Shown piece by piece: positions 18,227-26,957 of a stretch of 50,238 bases of DNA; position 1 is the first letter of the stretch, and each line of letters opens with the position of its first letter. A program made the translations under genes and the position numbers. The stretch comes from JBAQMG01 sp049302575. Its GTDB lineage: Bacteria; Bacillota; Desulfitobacteriia; Desulfitobacteriales; Desulfitobacteriaceae. Location: positions 1-50,238 of the forward strand of contig JBAQMG010000046.1 in assembly GCA_049302575.1 (NCBI GenBank), written 5' to 3'. The notes beneath the pieces are model-generated. The model made no database searches. It was given only the letters and a program-made list of their open reading frames with translations, and had not been told where the DNA came from.

Positions 18227-18676
18227 TTATGCTAAGAAGAAAAAGTCTAAGCCGGATTCTTTAGCCATATCCATCGCCATCAAATCAGGATATGGTATTG
18301 CGTAAATTACTCTTCTTATTCCGGCGTTAATGATCATCTTCGTACAAAGGACACACGGTTGAACAGTCGTATACATATCCGCCCCTTGAAGAGCTACTCC
18401 ATGCTTCGCTGCTTGTAGCATCGCATTTTGTTCGGCATGCACTGCGCGACAAATCTCTGTACGTTCACCAGCTGGAATTTCTAAACTTTGCCGCAAACAT
18501 CCTACCTCGCCACAATGTCTAAGACCGGAAGGACTTCCATTATAGCCAGTACTCAAAATCTGTTTATCCTTGACAATGACTGCTCCCACCTGACGACGCA
18601 AACAGGTAGACCGACTGGCTGCTACCTGGGCGATTTGCATAAAATAACTATCCCAGTTCGGACGCGTAGCACTCAA
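18227..18676 (-). CDS. comEB: dCMP/deoxycytidylate deaminase family protein (ComEB-like)
   Basis: Zinc-dependent deaminase converting dCMP to dUMP for thymidylate synthesis. 149 residues. Zinc ligands and catalytic Glu are in HAEQNA, with the second ligand pair in PCVLC. The start is probably TTG at 18676, three bases after the glyA stop, with AGGAG directly before it; that spacing is tight and suggests coupling to glyA translation. No better start exists before the conserved NWDSYFM. The B. subtilis comEB name is by similarity; a competence role is not implied. Confidence 0.9.
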   Translation of the reverse strand: MSATRPNWDSYFMQIAQVAASRSTCLRRQVGAVIVKDKQILSTGYNGSPSGLRHCGEVGCLRQSLEIPAGERTEICRAVHAEQNAMLQAAKHGVALQGADMYTTVQPCVLCTKMIINAGIRRVIYAIPYPDLMAMDMAKESGLDFFFLA

Positions 18677-18679
18677 CTC

Positions 18680-19936
18680 CTAACCCAAATTTTTATAGAG
18701 CGGGAACTCTTTGCATAAGGACTCCACAACCCCTTTAACCTCTACCAGCTTAATAGCCTCTTGGTTTGAGGTTAAGGCAAGATCGATAGCCCCGGCAATA
18801 CGGTCCATCGCCTCCGGCGTCATTCCCCGAGTGGTTACCGCAGGAGTACCAATTCGTATTCCGCTGGTTACAAACGGACTGGCCTTATCAAATGGAATTG
18901 TATTTTTATTAACTGTAATTCCAACTTCGTCCAAAATATGTTCGGCATCCTTACCCGTTAAACCCTTAGTCTGGACGTCTACGAGCATAAGATGATTATC
19001 TGTCCCTCCTGAAACTAACCGGAACCCTCGAGCACTTAGACCCTTAGCTAAAGCCTTTGCATTATTAACTATATCTTGTTGATAAGTCGCAAACTCCGGT
19101 TGGAGAGCCTCCCTGAAAGCCACCGCTTTGGCGGCGATAACATGCATAAGGGGGCCACCTTGAATACCAGGAAAAATTGCTTTGTCGATTTTCTGAGCAT
19201 ATTCAGACTGACAAAGTATCAGCCCACCTCTTGGACCACGTAGAGTTTTGTGCGTTGTTGAGGTCACAAAATGTGCATAGGGAACTGGGCTTGGATGAAT
19301 TCCTGCCGCAATTAATCCAGCAATGTGGGCCATATCTACCATCAAAAGTGCCCCGACTTCATCCGCGATCTCCCTAAACTTAGCAAAGTCAAAAACTCGG
19401 GGATAAGCACTGGCCCCTGCCACAATTAATTTCGGATGGTTCTCATGCGCTAAAATCCTTATTTGCTCGTAGTCCAAACGCTCGGTCTCGGAATCTACTC
19501 CATAAGGGACAAAATTGAAATATACCCCTGAGATATTGACTGGACTACCGTGTGTCAAATGCCCCCCATGTGACAAATTCATTCCGAGAACTGTATCACC
19601 CGGTTTCAACACTGCAAAATAAACAGCTGTATTGGCCTGTGCTCCAGAATGAGGCTGAACATTGGCATGCTCTGCTCCAAAAAGTTTCTTTACTCTCTCA
19701 CGAGCTAAGTCTTCAACAATATCTACATATTCACACCCACCATAATAACGTTTAGCTGGATATCCTTCGGCATATTTATTGGTTAGTATTGACCCCTGAG
19801 CAGCCATAACCGCCCGACTGACAAAATTCTCCGAGGCAATCAACTCGATCTTATTCTGTTGACGTTTTTCCTCTTGTTCAATCGCTTCAGCTACTTCTGG
19901 ATCCTGTTCTAGAATCCATTGTTTGACGTAATCCAT
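18680..19936 (-). CDS. glyA: serine hydroxymethyltransferase
   Basis: PLP enzyme converting serine plus tetrahydrofolate to glycine plus methylene-tetrahydrofolate. 418 residues, normal length. Markers are ELIASENFVS, the substrate loop YGGCEYVD, the PLP-binding lysine in THKTLRGPRGG and the folate region near the C-terminus. It is followed almost immediately by comEB. The upstream 164 bases hold heptamer repeats at both ends and a hairpin at 20007-20030. Confidence 0.97.
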   Translation of the reverse strand: MDYVKQWILEQDPEVAEAIEQEEKRQQNKIELIASENFVSRAVMAAQGSILTNKYAEGYPAKRYYGGCEYVDIVEDLARERVKKLFGAEHANVQPHSGAQANTAVYFAVLKPGDTVLGMNLSHGGHLTHGSPVNISGVYFNFVPYGVDSETERLDYEQIRILAHENHPKLIVAGASAYPRVFDFAKFREIADEVGALLMVDMAHIAGLIAAGIHPSPVPYAHFVTSTTHKTLRGPRGGLILCQSEYAQKIDKAIFPGIQGGPLMHVIAAKAVAFREALQPEFATYQQDIVNNAKALAKGLSARGFRLVSGGTDNHLMLVDVQTKGLTGKDAEHILDEVGITVNKNTIPFDKASPFVTSGIRIGTPAVTTRGMTPEAMDRIAGAIDLALTSNQEAIKLVEVKGVVESLCKEFPLYKNLG

Positions 19937-19952
19937 CTTGTCTTCTCCCTTT

Positions 19953-19980
19953 TTCGATATTCGATGTTCGTAGTTCGATC
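19953..19980. repeat. heptamer repeat block upstream of glyA
   Basis: Four tandem heptamers (TTCGATA, TTCGATG, TTCGTAG, TTCGATC) just before the glyA ribosome site. Confidence 0.75.
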
Positions 19981-20006
19981 GTCAAATTGTATCTTACTAA
20001 ATTCCT

Positions 20007-20030
20007 CTAAGTCCGAACATTTGGACTTAG
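20007..20030. other. hairpin between ywlG and glyA
   Basis: Perfect eight-base stem CTAAGTCC/GGACTTAG with an eight-base loop. There is no T-run on either strand, so it is at best a weak terminator. Confidence 0.35.
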
Positions 20031-20077
20031 ACCTTCGTACTTCTCTACCATACCCAGATTAAGAATTTATAAATTTC

Positions 20078-20105
20078 AAATTCGAACCTCGTGCCTCGAA
20101 CTACG
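20078..20105. repeat. heptamer repeat block at the ywlG stop
   Basis: Four heptamers (AAATTCG, AACCTCG, TGCCTCG, AACTACG). The last one overlaps the stop codon of ywlG. Confidence 0.7.
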
Positions 20106-20661
20106 CATAAACCGCCCTACCTCCACCTATTAAACGTGGTCTCGTATAGGCTGCAGTAAGATGAGCTTCACCTAAAATCCTAACCTTTAAACGAATCGGC
20201 ACTACAACAGGGCGCAGATTCATCCCAATGAACGTATCTCCAATATCGATCCCAGCGTGTCCCCGAACCATTTCGACCATTTGAGGCGCAACAAAGCTTT
20301 GCCAAGCTTCCACTGTCATGGCGCCCCCTGCATGTAAGGTCGGCAAAACAGTAACTTGCTCAAGATTATAATGCTCCACGCAAACCGCTTCGACGACTAA
20401 GGCCCTATTGATATGTTCGCATCCCTGAATTGCCAAAAAAATATTAGATTGGTGAGCCCACTCTAGTAAAGGAGGCAGCAAAACCTCAGCAACCTCAGGA
20501 CTGCTTCTTCGACCGATATGTTGGCCTAGGACTTCACTGGTACTACAACCTAATACCAGTATTTGTTTCGGTCGCATTTTTACTTCGTTAAAAAACTCCT
20601 CTAGGATATTTCTCCAATTATCAGCTAACTTTTGAATCCGTTGATCTGGTTTTTCTCCCAC
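20101..20661 (-). CDS. ywlG: UPF0340/TIGR01440 family protein (YwlG-like)
   Basis: Conserved protein of unknown function, 186 residues, found next to rpiB and glyA in many Firmicutes. Recognisable stretches are LVLGCSTSEVLGQHIG, IQGCEHINRALVVE, LHAGGAMTVEAW and GIDIGDTFIGMNLRPV. No transmembrane segment or signal peptide. The GTG start has AGAGGA five bases before it. The 21-base gap to rpiB suggests one transcript. I make no functional claim beyond the conserved neighbourhood. Confidence 0.85.
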   Translation of the reverse strand: MGEKPDQRIQKLADNWRNILEEFFNEVKMRPKQILVLGCSTSEVLGQHIGRRSSPEVAEVLLPPLLEWAHQSNIFLAIQGCEHINRALVVEAVCVEHYNLEQVTVLPTLHAGGAMTVEAWQSFVAPQMVEMVRGHAGIDIGDTFIGMNLRPVVVPIRLKVRILGEAHLTAAYTRPRLIGGGRAVYA

Positions 20662-20682
20662 AGTCCTCTTTCTCCCACCTTT

Positions 20683-21132
20683 CTAAATTTCCTCACCGCG
20701 CTCCAACGCTGCAATTAGATCTAGTCTTTTGCTGTGTCTCCCTCCAGCAAATTCGGTATTCAGAAAGACATCCACGATATCCAAAGCCAATCCGACTCCT
20801 GTAATACGCCCACCTAAAGCCAGTACATTAGCGTTATTGTGTTCTCTTGTCATACGGGCAGAATACGTTTCGGTGCATACCGCCGCTCTAATTCCAGGCA
20901 ATTTATTAGCTGTCATAGCAATTCCTTGGCCTGTACCACAAATAATAATGCCTAAATCTACCTGACCCTTAAGAAGGGCCTGTCCAACTGCCAGCCCATA
21001 ACGCGGATAGTCTACTGAAGCCGTTGAGTTAGTTCCACAATCCAGCACTTCAATCCCTTGACCCTGTAGATGTTGCCTGATCTCTTCCTTTAGCAAAAAA
21101 CCTCCATGATCTGATCCCAAGGCTATTCTCAT
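20683..21132 (-). CDS. rpiB: ribose-5-phosphate isomerase B
   Basis: Sugar-phosphate isomerase of the RpiB/LacAB family, interconverting ribose-5-P and ribulose-5-P. About 149 residues from the ATG at 21132: MRIALGSDHGGF at the N-terminus, catalytic Cys in GIIICGTGQGIAM, and the conserved REHNNANVLALGGR. The frame continues 12 codons upstream, but AAAGGGCGGTG sits before the ATG at 21132 and the family starts there. A 260-base repeat-rich spacer separates it from ywlE. Confidence 0.93.
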   Translation of the reverse strand: MRIALGSDHGGFLLKEEIRQHLQGQGIEVLDCGTNSTASVDYPRYGLAVGQALLKGQVDLGIIICGTGQGIAMTANKLPGIRAAVCTETYSARMTREHNNANVLALGGRITGVGLALDIVDVFLNTEFAGGRHSKRLDLIAALERGEEI

Positions 21133-21167
21133 CAAGAAACACCGCCCTTTTACTAATGCATACTGCA

Positions 21168-21455
21168 TAATTAAAAATTCATATTAAAAACCAAGATTAC
21201 ACAATGCATTGTGCACAAACACGTAATTCTAATTTATTATTATACTTTAAAATTAAGCAATGTGCGCTTAGACTAATTCATAATTCATATTTAGAACCGA
21301 AATTACACAATTCATTTCGCATTGTGCCTCGTATTCCGCTTCTTTATTGTAAACTCATTCGTAAATTATATGCAAATAATTAATGTATCGTAAAATTCAC
21401 AATGCATAATTATACATTGATATTATAATTATGTATTGTGAATTATGCATTGATA
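21168..21455. repeat. long AT-rich heptamer repeat tract (AATTCAT/ATTATGC class)
   Basis: Fills the rpiB-ywlE spacer. The clearest tandem part is 21393-21455, nine heptamers (AAATTCA, CAATGCA, TAATTAT, ACATTGA and so on), extending into the 3' end of ywlE and supplying its last residues. Also contains a 14-base perfect palindrome at 21200-21213 (CACAATGCATTGTG). Confidence 0.7.
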
Positions 21456-21875
21456 TAGTTCCCCCAGCAACTTAGAAATCGTTTGGGCAGTTTTCCGATA
21501 AGCCTCCAAGGATCCACCCCAAGGATCAGAAACATCACCTCCGTGTAGTCCCCATGAACCTAAATACCGAAACTTAGAACTGTATTGAGGAAAAAGCAGA
21601 TATAACCTTTGTTCGTGAGCTAAAGTCATCGGTATCACCCAGTCTGCCCAATCCACTAGTTCCTTTGTGATCCTCCGCGACCGATGCCCCTTAAGGTCGA
21701 TCCCCATTTCCTTCATGACCGTTATAGCTTGAACGCTGGCTTCCGTATCTTTCCAAGCCTCTAAACCAGCTGAACTGATCTCATTTTCCAAGCCGAAGCT
21801 TGCCTTAGCTAACCCCTCTGCCATTGGACTTCGGCAAGTATTTCCAGTACAAACAAAGAGTAATTTAGTGCTCAT
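21429..21875 (-). CDS. ywlE: low-molecular-weight phosphatase, probable protein arginine phosphatase
   Basis: LMW-PTP-fold phosphatase; the closest named relative is YwlE, which removes phosphate from arginine in proteins (counteracting McsB). About 148 residues from the ATG at 21875 (AGGAG nine bases upstream). The P-loop is CTGNTCRS with nucleophile Cys near 9; the Thr in CTGNT matches the residue that gives YwlE its phospho-arginine preference. The catalytic Asp loop is VSDPWGG. The last residues (CIIHNT) are encoded by the adjoining heptamer repeat. Arsenate reductase annotation is a less likely alternative. Confidence 0.88.
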   Translation of the reverse strand: MSTKLLFVCTGNTCRSPMAEGLAKASFGLENEISSAGLEAWKDTEASVQAITVMKEMGIDLKGHRSRRITKELVDWADWVIPMTLAHEQRLYLLFPQYSSKFRYLGSWGLHGGDVSDPWGGSLEAYRKTAQTISKLLGELYQCIIHNT

Positions 21876-21887
21876 CAGAACCATCTC

Positions 21888-22475
21888 CTAAAATAGTAAG
21901 CGCACACCAATTAAAACAAGGACAAGACCGCCTAACACTTCGGCCTTATCGCCTAACCAAGTCCCCACAATTCGCCCTAATATTAAACCACTTGCAGTCA
22001 TAACACCAGCAATAATCCCTATAATCAAAACTATCAGACCAATCCGACTTTCTACTGTTCCTAGTGAAAAACCCACACTCAAGGCATCCAAACTCACACT
22101 AGCAACTAAAGCATAGATTCCAAAGCCCTGTAAAGAAATCCCAGACGGCAGTTTTAGGGAATGAAAGATTTCTGTGCGTGCTTGGGAAAACGCAAAATGT
22201 TTTATTACAGGTTTTTGAATATTTAGTAACATTTTTCCACCAAGCCAGATTAACACCATCGCGCCTATCCCTTTAGCTAATCTCCCTAATAATATCCCCA
22301 AGGTTTGCCCCGCCACTAACCCTACAAGAGGCATTACAATATGAAAAATCGCTACTAAAAAAGATAAACGAAAAATCATCCGTTTATTAACACCCGCTAA
22401 ACCAATGCTTAAGGCTAAGGAAAAGGCATCAGCCCCCAAGGCAATAGAGATCATTATAATCCAAAGCAGATTCAA
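21888..22475 (-). CDS. mntP: manganese efflux pump MntP family
   Basis: Putative Mn(II) exporter of the inner membrane, 195 residues with six transmembrane segments in two repeats. Each repeat has the conserved acidic motif: GADAFSLALSIG near the N-terminus and SLDALSVGFSLG in the middle. The start is TTG at 22475, with a G-rich ribosome site before it. It lies between ywlC and ywlE, as in B. subtilis (ywlD). Confidence 0.9.
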   Translation of the reverse strand: MNLLWIIMISIALGADAFSLALSIGLAGVNKRMIFRLSFLVAIFHIVMPLVGLVAGQTLGILLGRLAKGIGAMVLIWLGGKMLLNIQKPVIKHFAFSQARTEIFHSLKLPSGISLQGFGIYALVASVSLDALSVGFSLGTVESRIGLIVLIIGIIAGVMTASGLILGRIVGTWLGDKAEVLGGLVLVLIGVRLLF

Positions 22476-22582
22476 GCGTCTACACCCCCACCGAGGTTTA
22501 AATACTAAGTCCTTTCCTAGAACTTTTGTATTTATATTCGTTTAAAGGCTCCTCCATGCTTGATGCCCCAAAGTAGTTATAG

Positions 22583-23629
22583 CTAAAGCCTGATAATCTT
22601 CTGTCCAGCGGCTTTTTCCAGGCGATTCATGATTGCCGAACCAAGACCATTTTCCTCAATTCCCTCTGCTAAAATTACCTCTATTCCCTGCTCATCACAT
22701 AATCTTAGTCCACTAAACAAGTGGGTAGCAACTTCTTCTGGTCGACTTTGAGAACCCATAACAAAGAGCAAATCTGGCTGCTGACTATGTAACTGAGGTG
22801 CACTCTCTAAAGTACAAAGAATTCCCACTTTTTTAAAATTACGATGGGCCTTCTGAGTTTCTAACGACATTCGAGGGATTACCTTCCCCCGCGGCCCAAG
22901 AATAAGCAGCATTTCACCCTGGGGGGCATAATGCCTGTATTTCATCCCTGGAGCCTTGGGTACTTTGTTTTCAGACGGTTGATCAAGCTCAACCTGCCCA
23001 AGAACTTTTTCTAAATCTTCTTTGGAAATTCCCCCTGGTCGAAGAATCGTTGGTATGTTACCACTAAGATCGATTACAGTAGATTCTAAACCAACATCAC
23101 AATTGCCAGCATCTAAAATTAATTTAATCCGACCTTTCAAATCCTGCCAAACATGAGTCCCACAAGTTGGACTCGGTTTTCCTGAAAGGTTAGCGCTGGG
23201 AGCTGCTAAGGGGAGTCCGGTTCGTTCTATTAAGGCCAAAGCGACACGATGATTTGGCATGCGAATAGCCACAGTCTCTAAGCCACCAGTGACTACATCG
23301 GGAATCAAGGCCTTTTTAGGCAGAACCAGCGTCAGCGGTCCGGGCCAAAAGGTTTGCATGCAAATCTCCGCAGCCTCATTCCAAGCTTCAACAATAGTAT
23401 CAGCCATAGCACGATTGGAGATGTGGACAATTAACGGGTTATCCTGAGGTCTTCCTTTGACGCGAAAAATCTCTGAACAGGCCTCTGCATCCAGAGCATT
23501 GGCACCTAGACCATAAACCGTTTCCGTCGGAAAAGCAACAACTTCCCCAGACCGTAATAATTCAGCGGCCTCATTAATAATTAATGACTCAGGCTTAGTT
23601 TGATCAATATAGACTCGCTTAGTTTCCAT
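22583..23629 (-). CDS. ywlC: L-threonylcarbamoyladenylate synthase (Sua5/YwlC type)
   Basis: Makes threonylcarbamoyl-AMP, the first step of t6A37 modification of ANN-decoding tRNAs. About 348 residues: an N-terminal YrdC-like domain (AFPTETVYGLGANA, KGRPQDNPLIVHI, PSANLSGKPSPT) plus a C-terminal Sua5 domain (from about 235). This is the long, two-domain form. The ATG at 23629 follows GGGGTG and lies six bases after the prmC stop; the open frame begins at a GTG that overlaps that stop. Confidence 0.94.
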   Translation of the reverse strand: METKRVYIDQTKPESLIINEAAELLRSGEVVAFPTETVYGLGANALDAEACSEIFRVKGRPQDNPLIVHISNRAMADTIVEAWNEAAEICMQTFWPGPLTLVLPKKALIPDVVTGGLETVAIRMPNHRVALALIERTGLPLAAPSANLSGKPSPTCGTHVWQDLKGRIKLILDAGNCDVGLESTVIDLSGNIPTILRPGGISKEDLEKVLGQVELDQPSENKVPKAPGMKYRHYAPQGEMLLILGPRGKVIPRMSLETQKAHRNFKKVGILCTLESAPQLHSQQPDLLFVMGSQSRPEEVATHLFSGLRLCDEQGIEVILAEGIEENGLGSAIMNRLEKAAGQKIIRL

Positions 23630-23634
23630 TTGCC

Positions 23635-24471
23635 TCACCCCACTAAAACCACCCGATCTCGACCTGCTAAATCGGGAAAAACAGTTGTTTTTAATCCCTG
23701 ATTTTCAAAGATCTCCCCAACCTGTACCGCTTGGTCCCAGCCAATCTCCATTAATAACTTGCCCTGTGGCTTCAATATATGTGTTACCTCTAAGGCTAAT
23801 CGTCGATAGAAGTCGAGTCCATCAGCACCACCCAAAAAGGCCATGCTAGGTTCAAAAAAAATCTCTGGCTGACATTCCCTGTAAGCCTTGGAGGATACAT
23901 AAGGAGGGTTAGTAATAATCCAGTCCCATTGTTCTTGAGCAGCTGGAATAAGAAAATCCCCCTTACGCCACTCCACTTGAACTCCTATGCGTAACGCATT
24001 GAGCGCAGCAACCTCTAAAGCCGCTGCTGATAAGTCTATTCCAACCACCTGAGCCTGAGGTCGATAATAGGCAACTGAAACGGCTAAGGCGCCACTTCCT
24101 GTGCATAAATCTAGCACCTTAGGGCAAAGATTCCCCTCACTAACCTCAAGCAACTCCAGTAATTTTTCAACCAAGATCTCACTATCAGAGCGCGGAATTA
24201 AAACCCGCCGATCAACATAAAATTCCAACCCCATGAATTCCTGGTGTTGCAAAATATACTGCAAGGGCTCTCTACTCTGTCGTCGTTCAAGCTTCTCTTG
24301 ATAGCTCTTGATCTCAGCTTCTGTTAAAATTCGTTCAAATTCTAAATAGAGTTCAGCCCGAGTTAGACTTAGTACTGCAGCCAAAAGCAAATCCGCCTCA
24401 AAGCGCGGATTTACAACTCCAGCCTCAGCTAATAATGCTGACCCCCAACGAATTAATTCAAGTACACTCAT
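23635..24471 (-). CDS. prmC: peptide chain release factor N5-glutamine methyltransferase
   Basis: Methylates the glutamine of the GGQ motif in release factors, using S-adenosylmethionine. 278 residues: N-terminal helical domain, then a Rossmann fold with VLDLCTGSGALAVSVA and the NPPY substrate motif in ITNPPYVS. Its ATG overlaps the prfA stop as ATGA, so it is translationally coupled to its own substrate gene. Confidence 0.96.
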   Translation of the reverse strand: MSVLELIRWGSALLAEAGVVNPRFEADLLLAAVLSLTRAELYLEFERILTEAEIKSYQEKLERRQSREPLQYILQHQEFMGLEFYVDRRVLIPRSDSEILVEKLLELLEVSEGNLCPKVLDLCTGSGALAVSVAYYRPQAQVVGIDLSAAALEVAALNALRIGVQVEWRKGDFLIPAAQEQWDWIITNPPYVSSKAYRECQPEIFFEPSMAFLGGADGLDFYRRLALEVTHILKPQGKLLMEIGWDQAVQVGEIFENQGLKTTVFPDLAGRDRVVLVG

Positions 24472-25538
24472 TCGACCTCAGCCTTTAGACGTTCAGCTTG
24501 ATCAGACGTAATCAGAGACTCAATAATTTCTTCCAAATCGCCCATAAGAATGGTTTCCAAGCGATGTAGAGTTAACCCTATGCGGTGATCCGTAACACGT
24601 CCCTGAGGATAATTATAGGTGCGGATCCTTTCGCTTCGATCCCCCGTACCGACTTGACTTTTACGTTCAGAGGCTTGCTCGCCAGCCTTTTCTCCTTGCA
24701 ATTTCTCTAATAACCTTGCTCGCAAAACACGCAATCCCTTATCCTTATTTTTAAGCTGAGACTTCTCATCCTGACAAGAAACTACTAGACCTGTCGGTAT
24801 ATGAGTAATGCGTACTGCAGATTGCGTTGTATTAACAGACTGCCCTCCAGGACCGCTTGAGCAAAAGATATCTATACGCAAATCATTGGGATGAATATCC
24901 ACTTCCACTTCTTCTGCTTCCGGCAATACCGCTACCGTCGCTGTCGAGGTATGAATTCTTCCGCCAGACTCAGTGGTCGGAATTCTCTGAACTCGATGCA
25001 CCCCGCTTTCAAATTTAAGCTTGCTAAAAGATCCATAACCATCAATTAGAAATATAATTTCTTTAAACCCACCAATATCTGTATAGCTAGCGCTAAGAAG
25101 TTCGGTTTTCCAGCCCTGCTGTTCAGCATAACGACTGTACATTTTATATAAGACGCTGGCAAAAAGCGCCGCCTCTTCACCACCTGCCCCTGCGCGAATC
25201 TCCATAATAACATTTTTATCGTCATTAGGATCTTTGGGTAATAGAAGAACCTTGATCCGCTTATCAAATTCAGTGCAACGTTTAATTAAATCTTCCCGCT
25301 CTAACTCCGCCATTTCCCGAAATTCGGGATCTTGCTGTTCTTTTAGTAGGCCTTCGGTTTCTTCAAGTCCTCGGAGAACCCCCTGATACTCCCTAAAATT
25401 CTCAACAATCTCCGTCAAGGCAGCTTGCGCTTTTGCATATTTTTGCCATTCACTTTGATTTCCGATAACTTCTGGGTCACTTAGAAGTTCACTAAGTTCG
25501 TCGTACCTTCCTTCGATCTCCCTCAATTTATCTAACAT
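24468..25538 (-). CDS. prfA: peptide chain release factor 1
   Basis: Reads UAA and UAG at the ribosomal A site and releases the peptide. 356 residues. The GGQ loop is SGPGGQSVNTT, and the anticodon-like tripeptide region is in ESGVHRVQRIP. The start is ATG after CGAGGTG. It forms a prfA-prmC-ywlC run with overlapping ends. Confidence 0.97.
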   Translation of the reverse strand: MLDKLREIEGRYDELSELLSDPEVIGNQSEWQKYAKAQAALTEIVENFREYQGVLRGLEETEGLLKEQQDPEFREMAELEREDLIKRCTEFDKRIKVLLLPKDPNDDKNVIMEIRAGAGGEEAALFASVLYKMYSRYAEQQGWKTELLSASYTDIGGFKEIIFLIDGYGSFSKLKFESGVHRVQRIPTTESGGRIHTSTATVAVLPEAEEVEVDIHPNDLRIDIFCSSGPGGQSVNTTQSAVRITHIPTGLVVSCQDEKSQLKNKDKGLRVLRARLLEKLQGEKAGEQASERKSQVGTGDRSERIRTYNYPQGRVTDHRIGLTLHRLETILMGDLEEIIESLITSDQAERLKAEVE

Positions 25539-25556
25539 TTCAACACCTCGGCTATT

Positions 25557-26432
25557 TTACGTCAATTCTTGTCCCGACTCTATAACTCCACTCAAAGCGG
25601 CTAGAGCTACTTCAATTTGGGCATCATCTGGTTCCCTCGTAGTTAGTCTCTGTAAAGTCAAACCAGGTACAATAAGCCAATGCATCCACGGAGACTCCAA
25701 ATGACGGGCGCTAAACTTGAGTATTTCATAAGCTACACCTGCTACTATCGGCATTAATAGCATTCTGGATAGTATTCTCCACCATAAAGGATTCAGCCCC
25801 ATAAAAGCAAACACAAAAATACTTACTACAACGACGATCAACAGAAAACTTGTTCCACAGCGAGGATGCAGCGTAGAAAATTTACGAGCATTTTCCACCG
25901 TTAGAGCTTGCCCAGATTCATAGTTATAAATAGCTTTGTGTTCGGCTCCATGATATTGAAAAACCCTCTGAATATCCTTAAGACGCGAAATTAACAAAAT
26001 ATAAAGCAAGAAAACAACTAAGCGGATTCCACCCTCTAGAAGGTTTTGCCAAACTACACCCTGAATCTTCCCTTGTAACAAATGAGCCGCACCAGTAGGT
26101 AAGGCCACAAATAATAGAATTCCAAGACCTAGCGCTACTAGAATGGTTAGAAGCATTTCACCAAATCCCAGCTCTTCTTCCTCTTCGCCAACAGCCTTGT
26201 TAGCCGAAAAAGTCAAAGCTTTGATACCTAAAATCAAGGAATCGATCAAGGCCACAAACCCACGCAAGATAGGCAATTTCAAAAATGGACGAGATGTCCA
26301 AGCGGAAATTGGCTGACGTGTGACTTCGATTTTTCCGTTCGGCATACGTACTGCAATTGCATACTCCCGAGAACCCCTCATCATGACTCCCTCAATGACC
26401 GCTTGCCCTCCATATTGTACCGGTTTACTCAT
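25557..26432 (-). CDS. DUF1385 membrane protein (YqhQ-like)
   Basis: Conserved polytopic membrane protein of unknown function, 291 residues. Family motifs are GGQAVIEGVMMRG at the N-terminus, YHGAEHKAIYNYE in the middle and HPRCGTSFL; the His/Glu/Cys content suggests metal binding. About five transmembrane segments follow the cytoplasmic N-terminus. It often lies next to prfA-prmC in Clostridia. A heptamer repeat block is immediately upstream of the ribosome site. Confidence 0.85.
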   Translation of the reverse strand: MSKPVQYGGQAVIEGVMMRGSREYAIAVRMPNGKIEVTRQPISAWTSRPFLKLPILRGFVALIDSLILGIKALTFSANKAVGEEEEELGFGEMLLTILVALGLGILLFVALPTGAAHLLQGKIQGVVWQNLLEGGIRLVVFLLYILLISRLKDIQRVFQYHGAEHKAIYNYESGQALTVENARKFSTLHPRCGTSFLLIVVVVSIFVFAFMGLNPLWWRILSRMLLMPIVAGVAYEILKFSARHLESPWMHWLIVPGLTLQRLTTREPDDAQIEVALAALSGVIESGQELT

Positions 26433-26446
26433 TCTGAACCACCTTT

Positions 26447-26481
26447 CGTCGAGGCTCGATGTTCGATGCTCGAGGCTCGAA
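26447..26481. repeat. heptamer repeat block upstream of the DUF1385 gene
   Basis: Five tandem heptamers (CGTCGAG, GCTCGAT, GTTCGAT, GCTCGAG, GCTCGAA). Confidence 0.8.
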
Positions 26482-26531
26482 ATTCTATTTTACATGCATC
26501 GATAAAAACCTCCATAGATTATTAATCTATG

Positions 26532-26573
26532 ATCGTACATCACGCTTCGCGCATCACGCATCGTGCCTCGCCG
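26532..26573. repeat. heptamer repeat block next to the rpmE terminator
   Basis: Six tandem units (ATCGTAC, ATCACGC, TTCGCGC, ATCACGC, ATCGTGC, CTCGCCG) running into the left arm of the long palindrome. A CATAGATT/AATCTATG hairpin at 26511-26529 precedes it. Confidence 0.7.
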
Positions 26574-26627
26574 CTGCATTACGTAAAAAGCAGAGCGAAC
26601 GCTCTGCTTTTTACGTAATACAGCGGC
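26570..26627 (-). terminator. long palindrome, rpmE terminator
   Basis: A 58-base inverted repeat: two 28-base arms with a single mismatch around a two-base centre. The core (GCAGAGCG/CGCTCTGC followed by TTTTT) is a good intrinsic terminator in both directions. The outer 15 or so bases per arm are longer than termination needs. Confidence 0.85.
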
Positions 26628-26642
26628 ATTTTGTCGTTGTTA

Positions 26643-26840
26643 TTACATCCCGTATTTCTTCTTAAAGCGATCAACTCGTCCACCAGTATCAACAAAACGT
26701 TGAATACCAGTATAAAAGGGATGGCATTTTGAACAAATTTCCACTTTTATATCCTTCTTAGTACTTGCAGTTGGAATTACCTCTCCACAAGAACAAGTAA
26801 TGGTAGTTTGCTCGTATTTAGGATGAATTTTTTCTTTCAT
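26643..26840 (-). CDS. rpmE: 50S ribosomal protein L31 (zinc-binding type)
   Basis: 65-residue large-subunit protein. Zinc ligands are in TCSCGE and CSKCHPF, so this is the C+ form (RpmE, not RpmE2). The C-terminal GRVDRFKKKYG is typical. It has its own promoter upstream and a strong terminator downstream. In B. subtilis the next gene upstream would be rho; here it is glpX. Confidence 0.96.
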   Translation of the reverse strand: MKEKIHPKYEQTTITCSCGEVIPTASTKKDIKVEICSKCHPFYTGIQRFVDTGGRVDRFKKKYGM

Positions 26841-26927
26841 GTCGTCACCTTCTTTCCCACGGGGGCGATCATCGGCTAGTCTAGACCAACTAACCTTCCA
26901 TTAACGTCAGCTCAGTCAACTCTAAAT

Positions 26928-26957
26928 ATTCTAGCATAGAAAATAGTTAAAGGTCAA
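26928..26957 (-). promoter_or_regulatory. rpmE promoter
   Basis: Minus strand TTGACC, 18-base spacer, TAGAAT, with a TG one base before the -10. The -35 box contains the TGA stop codon of glpX, so the promoter begins exactly where the preceding gene ends. Confidence 0.75.
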
